A stretch of DNA of 64,000 bases from Annona cherimola. Taxonomy: Eukaryota > Streptophyta > Magnoliopsida > Magnoliales > Annonaceae. Positions within the stretch are counted from its first letter, which is position 1. Each line of letters begins with the position of its first letter. The stretch is from NCBI GenBank assembly GCA_030490835.1, contig CM059971.1, positions 70,388,224 to 70,452,223 on the forward strand. The letters are read 5' to 3'. Shown one piece after another: positions 47,154 through 57,933 of the stretch. A model generated the notes under the pieces. The model did no database searches. It worked only from the letters and a program-made list of their open reading frames with translations, and had not been told where the DNA came from. The position numbers and the translations under genes were made by a program.

Positions 47154-47744
47154 TTGGGATGGTTTGGAGTTGGAATTGAGAGAGAAAGGAATAGAGAGAG
47201 AAACGAAGAGGGAGTTACCGGAGCCGGAAATGGAGTTTGCCGGTCGAAGGAGTTTCCGGAGATGAGGAGAAAGAGAGAAAAACAGAGAGAGAGAAGAAAA
47301 CAGTGAGGGAGAGAGAGAAAAAAGAAACGGAGAGGAAAATCGGAGAGAAAAGGAAATCGCCGGAAAGGTTAGCCGGAGATGGAGAAGAAAGAAAATCGCC
47401 GGAGGGGAGAGGGAAAAGAGAAAAATAGGGAGGCCGGAGAGAAATGAGGAAGAAAAGAGAGAAAAGGGAAGAAAAAGATGAAATGGGCGGCCGAATGTGA
47501 ATCGTCGCGCGCGGAGTCGACTTTGCCCTAGGCGAAGTCGACTTCGATCCTTCTGGAGTCGACTTCTCCTGGGGCGGAGTCGACTTCGACCCTAACGGAG
47601 TCGACTTCGCTTCTGAAGCGGAGTCGACTTCGACCCTAACGGAGTCGACTTCGCTTCTGAAGCGGAGTCGACTTAGCGTCCCTGGAGTCGACTTGACTCA
47701 TCGACTTGATATTTTCCAATTTTAATTTTTTTTATTTGTTTTTC
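47154..47744 (-). promoter_or_regulatory. Internal GTCGAC cluster and CT-rich leader ahead of ORF3
   Basis: Between pol and ORF3 the minus strand carries about ten copies of a GTCGACTTCG/GAGTCGACTT palindrome (47510-47710), including a near-exact duplication of ACCCTAACGGAGTCGACTTC. A 300-bp pyrimidine-rich stretch (47160-47490) then leads to the ORF3 start. The same palindrome core forms the U3 cluster of the LTRs. A promoter or leader role for a separate ORF3 transcript is inference. Confidence 0.55.
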
Positions 47745-50700
47745 CTAGTTTAGCTCTATCATCCCCATATCATTTCTAATCTTATAAAATGAATCCTTGG
47801 CTAGAGGTTTGGTAAAAATATCAGCAATTTGGTCTTCTGTTTTCACATATTCTAAGCATACATCATGATTCTCAACATGTTCACGAATAAAGTGATGTCT
47901 CACATCAATATGCTTGGTTCTTGAATGCAGTACAGGATTTTTAGTTAAACAAATTGCACTTGTATTATCACATCTAATAGGAATATTAACATAATCAATA
48001 CCATAATCTTTCAACTGTTGTTTCATCCAAAGTAACTGGGCACAGCAACTACCGGCGGCTATGTATTCGGCTTCCGCAGTAGATAATGCAACACTTGTTT
48101 GTTTTCTTGAATGCCATGAAACTAGCATATGTCCAAGAAATTGACAAGTTCCACTGGTACTTTTTCTATCTACTTTATATCCGGCAAAGTCTGCATCCGA
48201 ATAGCCGATTAGATCAAAGGTTGACCCCTTTGGATACCATAGTCCAAGGTTTGTGGTTTTCATCAAATATTTAAAAATTCTTTTCACAGCAAGTAGATGT
48301 GATTCTTTGGGACATGCTTGAAATCTAGAACACATACAAACACTAAATAAGATATCGGGTCTAGAAGCAGTTAGGTAAAGCAAAGATCCTATCATGCTCC
48401 TATAAAGCTTTTGATCGATACTTTTACCGTTTTCATCCGTGTCGATTTTGATTGTTGAGCTCATTGGAGTGTTTGCCCCTTTGCTATTCTGCATTCCAAA
48501 TTTCTTGAGCATCTCTTTGACATACTTGGACTGGTTCAGAAATATTCCTTCACTTTGTTGCTTGATTTGTAGTCCAAGGAAGAAATTTAATTCTCCCATC
48601 ATGCTCATTTCGAACTCATTCTGCATTATCTTAGAAAATTCTTGACAAAGATTTTCATCAGTAGCACCGAATATTATGTCATCCACATAAATCTGTACAA
48701 TCAAAATATTTTTATTTTTGTACTTGATGAATAAAGTAGTGTCTACTTTCCCTCTTTGAAACTCATGATCAATCAAGAATCTATTTAACCTTTCATACCA
48801 AGCTCTTGGTGCTTGTTTTAGTCCATATAACGCTTTGGTTAATTTATAAACATACTTTGATTGATCCTTTTCTTCAAAACCAGGGGGTTGTTCAACATAT
48901 ACTTCTTCATTCAAATAACCATTCAAAAATGCGCTTTTTACATCCATTTGAAACAATTTGAAGTTCATATGAGAAGCAAATGCTAGTAGGATGCGTATGG
49001 CTTCTAATCTAGCCACGGGTGCATATGATTCTTCAAAATCAATTCCTTCTTCTTGGGAATACCCTTTGGCTACTAATCTTGCCTTGTTTCTAATTACAAG
49101 ACCGCTTTCGTCTAATTTGTTCCTAAATACCCATTTTGTACCAATGACTGTATGATTGTTTGGTCTAGGAACTAAATGCCATACATTGTTTCTTTCGAAT
49201 TGATTTAGCTCTTCTTGCATTGAAATAACCCAATTTTCATCATTAAGAGCTTGTTCAATGGTATTTGGTTCAATTTTCGATACAAACGCATATTGGCCAT
49301 AAACGTTTTGTTTTGATCTTCTAGTTTTTACTCCTTCATATATGTTTCCAATAACTTGTTCAATTGGATGGGCATTTTTAAACTTTAAATCAGTTGGAGG
49401 TTTGTAAGATTCATTACCTTCACTTACCTCTTCCTCCTCTGGATTTTCTGGCTTGAGCTCGAGTTCCTTTGGTTGTTCTTTGCCTTTCGTCTCATCTGCA
49501 TCACTTAGTTCATCCTCCTTTCTCGGAGTTTGGTTAAATTCATCAAATACAACATGTATGGATTCTTCTACAACTTGATTTCGTTTATTGAATACTCTAT
49601 ATGCTTTGCTATTTGATGAATAACCAAGGAATATAGCCTCATCACTTTTGGCATCTAATTTTCCCAAGTTGACTTTTCCATTGTTTAAAACATAACATGT
49701 ACATCCAAAAACATGAAAATAAGATATATTTGGTTTCCTTCCTTTCCAAAGTTCATATGGAGTCTTTTTCAAGATTGCTCGAATGGTAACACGATTCAAA
49801 ACATGACAAGCTGTACTCACAGCTTCACCCCAAAATTTCTTGGATAGATTGCTCTCATTTAGCATAGTTCTAGCCATCTCTTGTATAGTTCTATTTTTCC
49901 TTTCAACTACTCCATTTTGTTGTGGAGTTCTTGGTGCAGAAAATGTGTGGTGAATTCCTTTTTCATTACAAAATTCCATGAATCGTTTGTTTTCAAATTC
50001 GCCACCATGATCGCTTCTTATGGTCACAATAGTACTCTGTTTTTCATTTTGCACCAAATTCACAAAAGTTGCAAACATAGAGAAGGCTTCATCTTTACTA
50101 GCTAAGAGAATTATCCAAGTGAATCTTGAAAAATCATCAACTATGACAAATACATATTTCTTTCCACCAATGGTTAGAATGTCGGATGGCCCGTATAGAT
50201 CCATATGTAGTAATTCAAGTGGCTTTGTGGTGGAAATTTCCTTTTTGGTAGAGAAAGGCATCTTGGGTTGTTTTGATAATTGACATGCCTTGCAAATTTT
50301 GTCTTTGTCATATTTCAACTTTGGTAATCCTTCTACCAAATTCTTTTTCCAAAGGGTCTTTATATTTCCCATGTTTACATGTCCAAGCCTTTTATGCCAA
50401 ACCCATGGATCATTATCAATGGCCATAAGACATTGACCATTCAATTCATCAAGTGAAACCAAATAAACATTTCCATGTCGTTTACCACTAAACATGATAT
50501 GTTCTCCATCAAATACATTACATATAGATGATTCAAACACAACTTTATATCCTTTATCACATAATTGGCTAATACTCATTAAATTGTGTTTGAGTCCTTC
50601 AACAAACAAAACATCTTCCATGCATGCATTTGAGGTACTAAGTATATTTCCTTTACCTTTAATTTTACCTTTTTCATTATTTCCAAAGGCAACCATTCCA

Positions 50701-50771
50701 TCGTTGCAAGGCTTAAGTTTATGAAACAAACTTCTTTCACCGGTCATATGCCTTGAACAACCGCTATCCAT
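47745..50771 (-). CDS. Sirevirus pol polyprotein (protease, integrase, RT, RNase H)
   Basis: An intact 1008-residue frame. Protease active site DSGC at residues 2-5. GAG-pre-integrase zinc site H126, H131, C160, C163. Integrase D191, D254 and E290 ([14 protein letters not shown]). Reverse transcriptase (RVT_2) with D610 in [12 protein letters not shown] and YVDD at 695-698. RNase H from about 850 ([26 protein letters not shown]). The order is that of Ty1/copia. The true amino end is probably upstream of the first ATG, since the frame stays open through [12 protein letters not shown] towards a splice-acceptor-like TTTTTCAG. gag lies just upstream in a different frame. Confidence 0.95.
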   Translation of the reverse strand: MDSGCSRHMTGERSLFHKLKPCNDGMVAFGNNEKGKIKGKGNILSTSNACMEDVLFVEGLKHNLMSISQLCDKGYKVVFESSICNVFDGEHIMFSGKRHGNVYLVSLDELNGQCLMAIDNDPWVWHKRLGHVNMGNIKTLWKKNLVEGLPKLKYDKDKICKACQLSKQPKMPFSTKKEISTTKPLELLHMDLYGPSDILTIGGKKYVFVIVDDFSRFTWIILLASKDEAFSMFATFVNLVQNEKQSTIVTIRSDHGGEFENKRFMEFCNEKGIHHTFSAPRTPQQNGVVERKNRTIQEMARTMLNESNLSKKFWGEAVSTACHVLNRVTIRAILKKTPYELWKGRKPNISYFHVFGCTCYVLNNGKVNLGKLDAKSDEAIFLGYSSNSKAYRVFNKRNQVVEESIHVVFDEFNQTPRKEDELSDADETKGKEQPKELELKPENPEEEEVSEGNESYKPPTDLKFKNAHPIEQVIGNIYEGVKTRRSKQNVYGQYAFVSKIEPNTIEQALNDENWVISMQEELNQFERNNVWHLVPRPNNHTVIGTKWVFRNKLDESGLVIRNKARLVAKGYSQEEGIDFEESYAPVARLEAIRILLAFASHMNFKLFQMDVKSAFLNGYLNEEVYVEQPPGFEEKDQSKYVYKLTKALYGLKQAPRAWYERLNRFLIDHEFQRGKVDTTLFIKYKNKNILIVQIYVDDIIFGATDENLCQEFSKIMQNEFEMSMMGELNFFLGLQIKQQSEGIFLNQSKYVKEMLKKFGMQNSKGANTPMSSTIKIDTDENGKSIDQKLYRSMIGSLLYLTASRPDILFSVCMCSRFQACPKESHLLAVKRIFKYLMKTTNLGLWYPKGSTFDLIGYSDADFAGYKVDRKSTSGTCQFLGHMLVSWHSRKQTSVALSTAEAEYIAAGSCCAQLLWMKQQLKDYGIDYVNIPIRCDNTSAICLTKNPVLHSRTKHIDVRHHFIREHVENHDVCLEYVKTEDQIADIFTKPLAKDSFYKIRNDMGMIELN

Positions 50772-50829
50772 GAACCATTCATTGTTTGCCTTTGCCTTAA
50801 AACATATCTGAAAAATAAGGAAATAAATC

Positions 50830-52632
50830 TTATCTTTTTGGTACCCATTTTATGGGTCCATTTGGGTTAGTAATAGAATCTAATCTAAGTTGATCTAACT
50901 TTGAAAGCCCAAATCTTGTGTTTCTTGGAACCCAAACTAATTTAACACCATGGTCATATAGTTTCTTAAAATTACATTTGTAAGTTTTATGACCCATCTT
51001 ATTGCAGAAATTACAAGCCAAAGGTAATCTTGGAGTAGGTTTCCAAGCATGCAAAGGTTCAATCATTGGTCTTCTAGTCCACTTAAAATTTTTCTTTTGT
51101 GGCTTGTATATAGATGTATTTTTAGTTTGATTTTTCTCAAGTATTTGTTCATTTGATTTGCTACTTTCTCCTTGCTCAAATGTATGATACCCAAGACCTC
51201 TTTTATGTGTTTGGGAGGTCATATTCAGAAACATTTTAACATTTTCTCCTGGATTAGAGAACTTAGCTAATGATTCATTTAATGATTTGTTCTTCATTTT
51301 CAGCAATTCAGTTTCATCTTTCAATTTGACTAATCTTTCTGCAAGTTTACCATTTACAATTATTGTTGCATCACATTGTCTCTTCTTAATTGTAAACTTG
51401 CTTCCTAATTTCTTCATTTCTTCATATAATGAATCATATGCAGTTTGTAGTTCATCTAATTCAGTACATTTGAGGCATTCATGAGAGGAAGAATAACTTG
51501 AATTAGAAAGGGAGAGTTTGGAACTTACCTCTTCATTGCTTGTGTCTTTTGTTGAGGTAATTTGTTCTTCTTGTTCGATTTGTGCCATGCAGCAAATTCT
51601 TGCACATTCTTCTGCCTCTATGTCATCGGTTGAGAAGCTACTCGTCGTAGATTCTTCATCATTTACGTACATGCCTCTTCCTTTGTATTTCTGGAATCTT
51701 CTATTGTTCCCTCGATCCTTTCTTTGTTCTTTTGCCTTGTTTTCTTCGGGAGTTGGACATTGAGCCTGCATATGTCCCGAACCGCCGCATCGGTAGCACT
51801 TGGTTGATTCTTTCTTCTTCTCTTGGGGAGTTCTTTCTTTGAAGCTTCTGAAATTTTTGCCTTTCCTCACAAATTTTCTGAATCGTTTTGTGAGTAGAGC
51901 AATCTCGTCGTCATTTTGAGAAGAAGATGTGTCATCGGTGTCTTGTGCGGCTTTTAAGGCAATTGCTCTTTTGCCCCTGTGTTGATCTTCATTCCTTTTC
52001 TTAATTAGCTCATGTGACATAAGTGAGCTAATTAAGTTTTCAAGCTTCAGCGTGTTGAGGTCTTTGGCTTCTTCAATTGCAGTGATCTTTGGAGTCCATG
52101 ATTCGGGTAGAGCTCTTAAAATCTTCATGACCTGCTCAGATTCAGATATTGCTTTTCCAAGACCTTTTAAAGCATTAGTAATCTTAGAGAATCTAGCAAA
52201 CATTTCAGAAATATTTTCTGTTTCTAGCATTCTAAAGTTCTCTAGTTCTCCAATCAAAATATTCCTTCTCGTCCCTTGGACTTGAGAAGTTCCTTCGTAG
52301 ATAGAGATTAGTGTATCCCATATCTCTTTGGCGGTTAAGCAAGAGGATACTCTATCATACTCGGAAGCAGTGAGAGCACAAAATAAGGAGTTCATAGCTT
52401 TGGCATTGCTCTTCACTATTCTTACTTCCTCATCGGTCCATTTGGAAGCTCGTTCATCGGTAGGCAGTATTACTCCATCTTGGATAGCAATCCAAGAGTC
52501 CATATCGGTAGCCATGATGAGTTGCTTCATACGAAGCTTCCAATATCCAAAATTGTTCCCATCAAACAACGGTGGCCTTGTAAAGGATTGGCCTTCAGCA
52601 AATGCGGGAACGGAAGTAGATTGGGATGCCAT
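50830..52632 (-). CDS. Sirevirus gag
   Basis: An intact 600-residue frame. The amino half has the UBN2/Retrotran_gag-type region ([36 protein letters not shown]). A zinc knuckle lies at C279-C292 ([14 protein letters not shown]). A long charged, partly coiled-coil extension follows, then a second knuckle at C540-C553 ([14 protein letters not shown]), and the end [12 protein letters not shown], a typical Sirevirus gag terminus. It forms the capsid and binds RNA. The pol frame is shifted by one base and starts within 60 bases of the gag stop. Confidence 0.94.
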   Translation of the reverse strand: MASQSTSVPAFAEGQSFTRPPLFDGNNFGYWKLRMKQLIMATDMDSWIAIQDGVILPTDERASKWTDEEVRIVKSNAKAMNSLFCALTASEYDRVSSCLTAKEIWDTLISIYEGTSQVQGTRRNILIGELENFRMLETENISEMFARFSKITNALKGLGKAISESEQVMKILRALPESWTPKITAIEEAKDLNTLKLENLISSLMSHELIKKRNEDQHRGKRAIALKAAQDTDDTSSSQNDDEIALLTKRFRKFVRKGKNFRSFKERTPQEKKKESTKCYRCGGSGHMQAQCPTPEENKAKEQRKDRGNNRRFQKYKGRGMYVNDEESTTSSFSTDDIEAEECARICCMAQIEQEEQITSTKDTSNEEVSSKLSLSNSSYSSSHECLKCTELDELQTAYDSLYEEMKKLGSKFTIKKRQCDATIIVNGKLAERLVKLKDETELLKMKNKSLNESLAKFSNPGENVKMFLNMTSQTHKRGLGYHTFEQGESSKSNEQILEKNQTKNTSIYKPQKKNFKWTRRPMIEPLHAWKPTPRLPLACNFCNKMGHKTYKCNFKKLYDHGVKLVWVPRNTRFGLSKLDQLRLDSITNPNGPIKWVPKR

Positions 52633-52662
52633 TTCAATAAGATCTCTTTGATAAACTCAAAG

Positions 52663-52678
52663 ACCTGCTTTGATACCA
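52663..52678 (-). other. Sirevirus tRNA-iMet primer binding site
   Basis: On the minus strand this is TGGTATCAAAGCAGGT, two bases inside the 5' LTR. It matches the usual initiator-tRNA-Met site of copia elements with one difference in the first 12 bases. Confidence 0.88.
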
Positions 52679-52680
52679 CT

Positions 52681-54391
52681 TGTTGGTCCCGAGTTGATGG
52701 CCTAACCCAAGAGGGGAGGGGTGAATTGGGTTCTTTAAAATTTCTTTTGTAAACTTAAAAATCTTAACCCCTTGAAAAGGTTAATCCCCTTTTTAAGCAA
52801 ATGGAGAGCAAATAAGATAAAGCAGTAAAAATAAGTAGAACACAAGATTTATAGTGGTTCGGGCAAACCTTCCCTACTCCACTCTTCCAAGCTCACACTC
52901 CGTTGTGACTTGGGTTCCACTATGTATTCCACGAATACACTTAGAGTCACCGCTCTCTTCTAGATTCAAAGCTCTAGGGGGCATAACAACTAGAGCCACT
53001 TGCTCTCTTCTAGATTCAAAGCTCTAGGGGGCATATACAACTAGAGCCACTTGCTCTCTTCTAGATTCAAAGCTCTAGGGGGCATATACAATCACTTGCA
53101 CAAGTAGGTGATGAGTCTCACTCCAATCACACCCTACTTTGCATATACTTGATCTTAGCTACCCAAGCTAAATCAAGATTTATACAACAAGACAATGAAA
53201 TAAATGAAACTACACTTTACAGATTTGTGTAGGCAGATTGAGCTCGAGGAAGAAATCAAAGGCAGCTTGGATGATGATCGTTGAAGCAACTTGCAGTTTG
53301 AAGCTCTTTCTTCCTTTGAATCACTCAAATATGGAGAAAAGGAATTTGAAAGTCTTTCTTGCACTTCTTTTCTCTCTATGATCCTTAGTGTAGTGTGTAT
53401 TGTCTCTTCTCACGTTCATTTGAATGTCTTTTTATAGAGTGAGAAAGATTGGAACGTTGTAGGAGTGGTTGTCGCGCAATAAATGAACTCCAACGTTCAA
53501 AAATTCGAACGTTATACTCCAAGTCGAAGATGGAGTCGACTTGGCCTGCGACTTGATATCCAAGTCGCACCTGGAGTCGACTTGGCCTGCGACTCCAGTT
53601 CTTCCAGATTCCAAGTCTGAGTCTTTGGTCGACTTGGCTTTGGACTTCGACTCAAGTCGATCCTGAAGTCGACTTGACTTGCGACTTGACTCGACTTTTG
53701 CTGGAAATGCTTTGAGCTTCTTTTGATCTGCTTTTTCATCCTTGGTTTTCTTTCTTTTGAATAAGCTTGAGAACTTGTGGTTGACTTGATAGACTTGATT
53801 TGATGTTGATCTTGAATCCTTGCTTTGATCTTCGAGAACCTTGAGTTGTTCTTGAAAATGGTCCTTGCATCCTTTTTGGATTTGATTATTCTCAATTTGA
53901 TCTTTTGGATAAGCTTGGAAATACAAACTTCAAGTCTGAAATCCTCAAGTCGAAGTTGGAGTCGACTTGGTCTGCGACTTCGCCCAAGTCGCACATGGAG
54001 TCGACTTCGTCTGCGACTTCGCCATGTTCGTGAACCAGATTTCAGCGCTGGACACTTTTGGTCGTTTGAGGTCGATTCCGAAGTCGACTTCGTCTGCGAC
54101 TTGACTACCCAAGTCGCAAGTGGAGTCGACTTGACTTGCGACTTCACCTGTCAGTCCTTCCATTTTCAAATCTGTCCACCTGTGGCCATTCCAAGTCCCT
54201 AGAGAAGTCGACTTGGGTATCGACTTCGTACCAAGTCGAAGTCCGAGTCGACTTGGTGATCGACTTGGTCTCTTTGCTTTCCTTAAACACTTGGCAAACT
54301 TATTAGTATTCTTTTTAACCTCAAATTAGTTCTTGTTAATCATCAAAACTTACACTTTGGTCAATTTTGTTTTGAGTCATTGTTTCCAACA
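52681..54391 (-). repeat. Sirevirus 5' LTR (minus-strand sense)
   Basis: 1711 bp. Read on the minus strand: TGTTGGAAACAATGACTCAA, then the GTCGAC palindrome cluster (54265 down to 53515), TATA box (53429-53440), three 50-bp TCTAGA repeats, and an end at CGGGACCAACA. It is the likely promoter for gag-pol. Confidence 0.95.
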
Positions 54392-54849
54392 AAATATTCA
54401 GTTTGAATTCAATTTCGGCAATTTGTATGATAATATTTAGTTTCAACTATAATAGTTGGTATGATATGATCATTTTCTATTTGCTACACTTGAGTCATTT
54501 CCATTAGCTATTAAATAGAAATGACCAATTAGTCATAAAATTCAGCATGATGTTGTAAAATTCTTTAAAAGGATGTTACGGAATTTAGCGTGAGACTTGA
54601 CTTCATAAATACAAGTATGTATATTTCAATAATTTTCTTTTAGATTACAATTAAATTTGGAAAAAAATAGTTTATTGGTAACCCGAATTCTAACCCGAAA
54701 CCAAACAAAAACCAATGTGAACCCGGTCCTGACCCGGTCCGAACCCAGATTAGATTCTTAGGGTTTAGGTTTGGGTTTACTACAACCCGGTTGGCTTAGG
54801 ATTTGGGTTCACTCCAACCCGGTATAACCCGACCCGAGTTGCACCCCTA

Positions 54850-55661
54850 TTAATGAGGAAATAGTTCTTGGCCATATAGTATCAGAACGAGGGATAGAAG
54901 TAGACAAGGCTAAAATCGATTTAATTACTAATCTATCACCCCCAACCTCAGTGAGACAGGTTCGATCATTCCTAGGTCATGCTTGTTTCTATCGCAAGTT
55001 TATTCAAGATTTTTCTAAAATCTCTAAACCGTTAACAAGTTTACTATGTAAAGATTCCCCGTTCAACCTAGATGAATCGTGCTTGAAGGCATTTGAGCTA
55101 CTGAAAGAAGCATTAACTAAAGCTCCAATTCTTCAATCTCCTGATTGGTCCCTACCATTTGAAATTATGTGTGATGCCTCTGATTTTGCTGTTGGGGCTA
55201 TTTTAGGGCAAAGGGTAAATAAGAGGCCTGTTGTAATTTATTATGCAACTCATACACTTACTGATGCCCAAATCAATTATACCACCACTGAAAAGGAACT
55301 ACTTGCAGTAGTATTTGCCCTTGAAAAATTTCATTCTTATCTACTAGGAGCCAAAGTTGTTATCTACTCAGATCATTCAGCCTTAAAATATCTATTATCA
55401 AAAAAAGAGGCAAAATCAAGACCAATTAGATGGATTCTCTTATTACAGGAATTTGATCTTGAAATACGAGATAAAAAAGGTTCTGAAAATGTAGTAGCTG
55501 ATCATCTTTCTCGAATTATTACACCAGAGAGCACATCTATAAATGACTCTTTTTCAGATGAGCATCTTTTAGCCATTACTCAAACATCGCCTCCATGGTT
55601 TGCACACATCGTCAATTATAAAGCAGTATCTAAAAGATTGGACAAAGCAAGAAAGAGATAG
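54850..55661 (+). pseudogene. Athila-like reverse transcriptase tail and RNase H
   Basis: Continues the protein interrupted at 42943: [39 protein letters not shown] (connection region), then RT-type RNase H with [30 protein letters not shown] and [14 protein letters not shown], and [16 protein letters not shown]. It is open to 55661, where a frameshift (within 55600-55660) separates it from the integrase frame. Confidence 0.9.
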
Positions 55662-56870
55662 ATTCTTTGCTCAAGATAAATATTATATTTGGGAAGATCC
55701 AGAACTTTTTAAAATTTGTTCTGATAATATTATTCGCATATGTGTTCCGGAAAATGAACAACAAAGTATTTTGAATTTTTGCCACAATCTTGAATGTGGG
55801 GGACACTTTTCAGGTAAGAAAACAGCGGCTAAGGTGTTGCAATGTGATTTTTATTGGCCAACTCTTTTTAAAGATGCTTACAACTTTAGCCAATCTTGTC
55901 AAGCAATAGGAAATATTACGAAAAGAAATATGATGCCTTTGAACCCTATTCTTGTCGTTGAAATATTTGATGTATGGGGAATAGATTTTATGGGACCATT
56001 TCCACAATCTTATGGATATGAGTACATCTTAGTAGCAGTAGACTATGTATCTAAATAGATTGAGGATGCCGCAACTAGGACTAATGATCACAAGGTAGTT
56101 TTAAAATTCATCCAGAAAAATATTTTTTCGCGGTTTGGTTTTCCTAGGGTCATTATTAGCGACGGAGGAACACACTTTACCAATTACCAGTTTAGAGCCC
56201 TACTAAAGAAATATGGAATCACCCATAAGATAGCCACAGCTTACCATCCTCAAACCAGTGGTCAAGTAGAAGTTTCTAATAGGGAGATTAAAAATATATT
56301 ACAAAAGACTATTAGGCCCGATCGTAAAGATTGGCCAGATAGATTAGATGATGCATTATGGGCCTATAGAACAGCATTTAAAACACCTATTGGAATGTCT
56401 CCTTTCAGGTTAGTGTATGGAAAAGCTTGTCATCTGCCTGTGGAATTAGAACATAAGGCTTATTGGGCTATCAAGCAATATAATCTGGATTTAAATAATG
56501 CAGGAATACATCGAAAGCTACAATTAAATGAGTTGGAAGAATTACGCAAAGAAGCATATGAAAATTCTCAAATTTATAAAAGCAAAATGAAAATATTTCA
56601 TGACAAACATATATCTAGAAAAACCTTTGAGCCCCACCAAAAAGTGTGGTAATTTAATTCAAAATTACGTCTATTTCCTGGAAAATTAAGATCTTGTTGG
56701 GATGGACCTTTCATTGTAGATAAAGTATTTCCTTATGGTGCTGTGAAAATTCGTGACCTAAAGAGTGGAAATATTTTTACAGTGAATGGTCAACGAATTA
56801 AACCATATATTGACGACATCTCTGATAATAAGGTTATTGACAAGGTTGGACTGATTGACCCACATTGATC
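55600..56870 (+). pseudogene. Athila-like integrase, broken
   Basis: The zinc-binding region has GGHFSGKKTAAKVLQCDFYW, but the final pair reads SCQAIGN, apparently missing one cysteine. The catalytic core has D in DVWGIDFMGPFP, D in [10 protein letters not shown] and E in [12 protein letters not shown]. The C-terminal part has [20 protein letters not shown] and a [10 protein letters not shown] stretch (chromatin-type tail). In-frame stops occur at 56056 (where a W is usual in YVSKW) and at about 56650. The frame ends near 56868. Confidence 0.88.
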
Positions 56871-57933
56871 AAAACTTCACAACGTCTGGCAAAAGACGTT
56901 AAACTTAGCGCTGATTGGGAGGCAACCCAATATTTTCCATGTTTGTTTCTTTTTCTTATTGCAGGAAAAGAATATTTTTGTAGGAAAATATTGTTAATAA
57001 ATCAACAATTGCATTGTTCAATTACAAATTACACCCCAGGTTGTCTCCTTCCCTGCTATCTTATCTTAATGAATTTATATTTTGTGCATGATTATAGTGA
57101 TATTTAAGTTGGGGGTCTGGTTTGTTTAACTTGATTTTTTTTTAAATATATATATAATTCTAAAAAAATAAAAATAAAAATAAATAATATATAATATATA
57201 ATAAAAAAATTTATAATAATATTCTATTTTCGTAAAAAAAACATAGAGATAAATCAAAGTGCACTTGCTATGTTTGGTAGTAAGTGAAGAAGAAAACTGT
57301 AATTAGTAAAAATATTTTCATGGTGTTTTTAAAATTTTATTAGCACTGATTGCACTTACACGCCAATGAACTTTGTGGGCATCATGATAATATAATTTTT
57401 CTCTCTCATCCAAACAAATAACATTTAATATCATTGCAATTGATAGCTGTTAGTTAAATAAAATAAAATAAAAAATATTGTAGATCCCCAGATACCCTGA
57501 AATATGGTGAGTGGAGAGAAAAAAAATCCCTAGATACCCTGAAATATGGTGAGGGGAAAATAAAAATAAAATAAAATAAAAAGGAAAAGAAAAAAAAGAG
57601 GAAAACCTCAAATATCCTGAAATATGGTGAGGGGAAGAAAAAAATGAAGAAGATAAAAATTTTAAAAATATATATATATAATATATTAGCTGTCACTATC
57701 ATAATTTTGATATGAATATTACTTAGATATGAAGAGTTGAAAATAACTTATTTATCCAATGCCCATTTGTTCATTAGTACATGTGTACACGTGTTATATA
57801 CTCTTTTATCCATCATGAGATATTTTTACTCATGCTTACTAAAATATATATATATATATAATAATAATATATATATATTATATATCAAACTATTTCCATT
57901 GCTAAGGGACTAGCAATATTTAAGTTGGGGGTG
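56871..57933 (+). other. Athila-like 3' non-coding region, repeats and polypurine tract
   Basis: No env-like frame. Three copies of TACCCTGAAATATGGTGAG (57489-57640) are separated by A-rich spacers. A (TA)n tract lies near 57846-57885. The polypurine tract TTAAGTTGGGGGTG (57920-57933) abuts the 3' LTR. A similar TAAGTTGGGGGT lies at 57105-57118. Confidence 0.7.

Larger units (their letters stand above)
43539..54391 (-). mobile_element. Complete Sirevirus-type Ty1/copia retrotransposon
   Basis: It is 10,853 bp, flanked by AAATA on both sides (43534-43538 and 54392-54396). It has two LTRs of exactly 1711 bp (TGTTGG...CCAACA on either strand), a tRNA-iMet primer site, gag, pol, a third ORF, and a polypurine tract with a second copy further in. 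Long LTRs, extended gag, repeated polypurine tracts and an extra ORF downstream of pol are Sirevirus features. LTR sequences look identical wherever I compared them (all frames in the two are the same), so the insertion is recent and the element may still be competent. Confidence 0.93.
42944..54849. mobile_element. Non-autonomous hAT-like element, itself split by a Sirevirus
   Basis: TTAATGAG flanks both ends exactly (42936-42943 and 54850-54857). Ends: TAGGGGTGCAACTTGGTACC at the left and, on the minus strand, TAGGGGTGCAACTCGGGTCG at the right. The subtermini are full of GGTCGGGT/AACCCGG motifs. Without the Sirevirus it is about 1.05 kb (42944-43538 plus 54397-54849) with no transposase. The ends resemble those of the element at 19017-20768. 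Confidence 0.88.
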
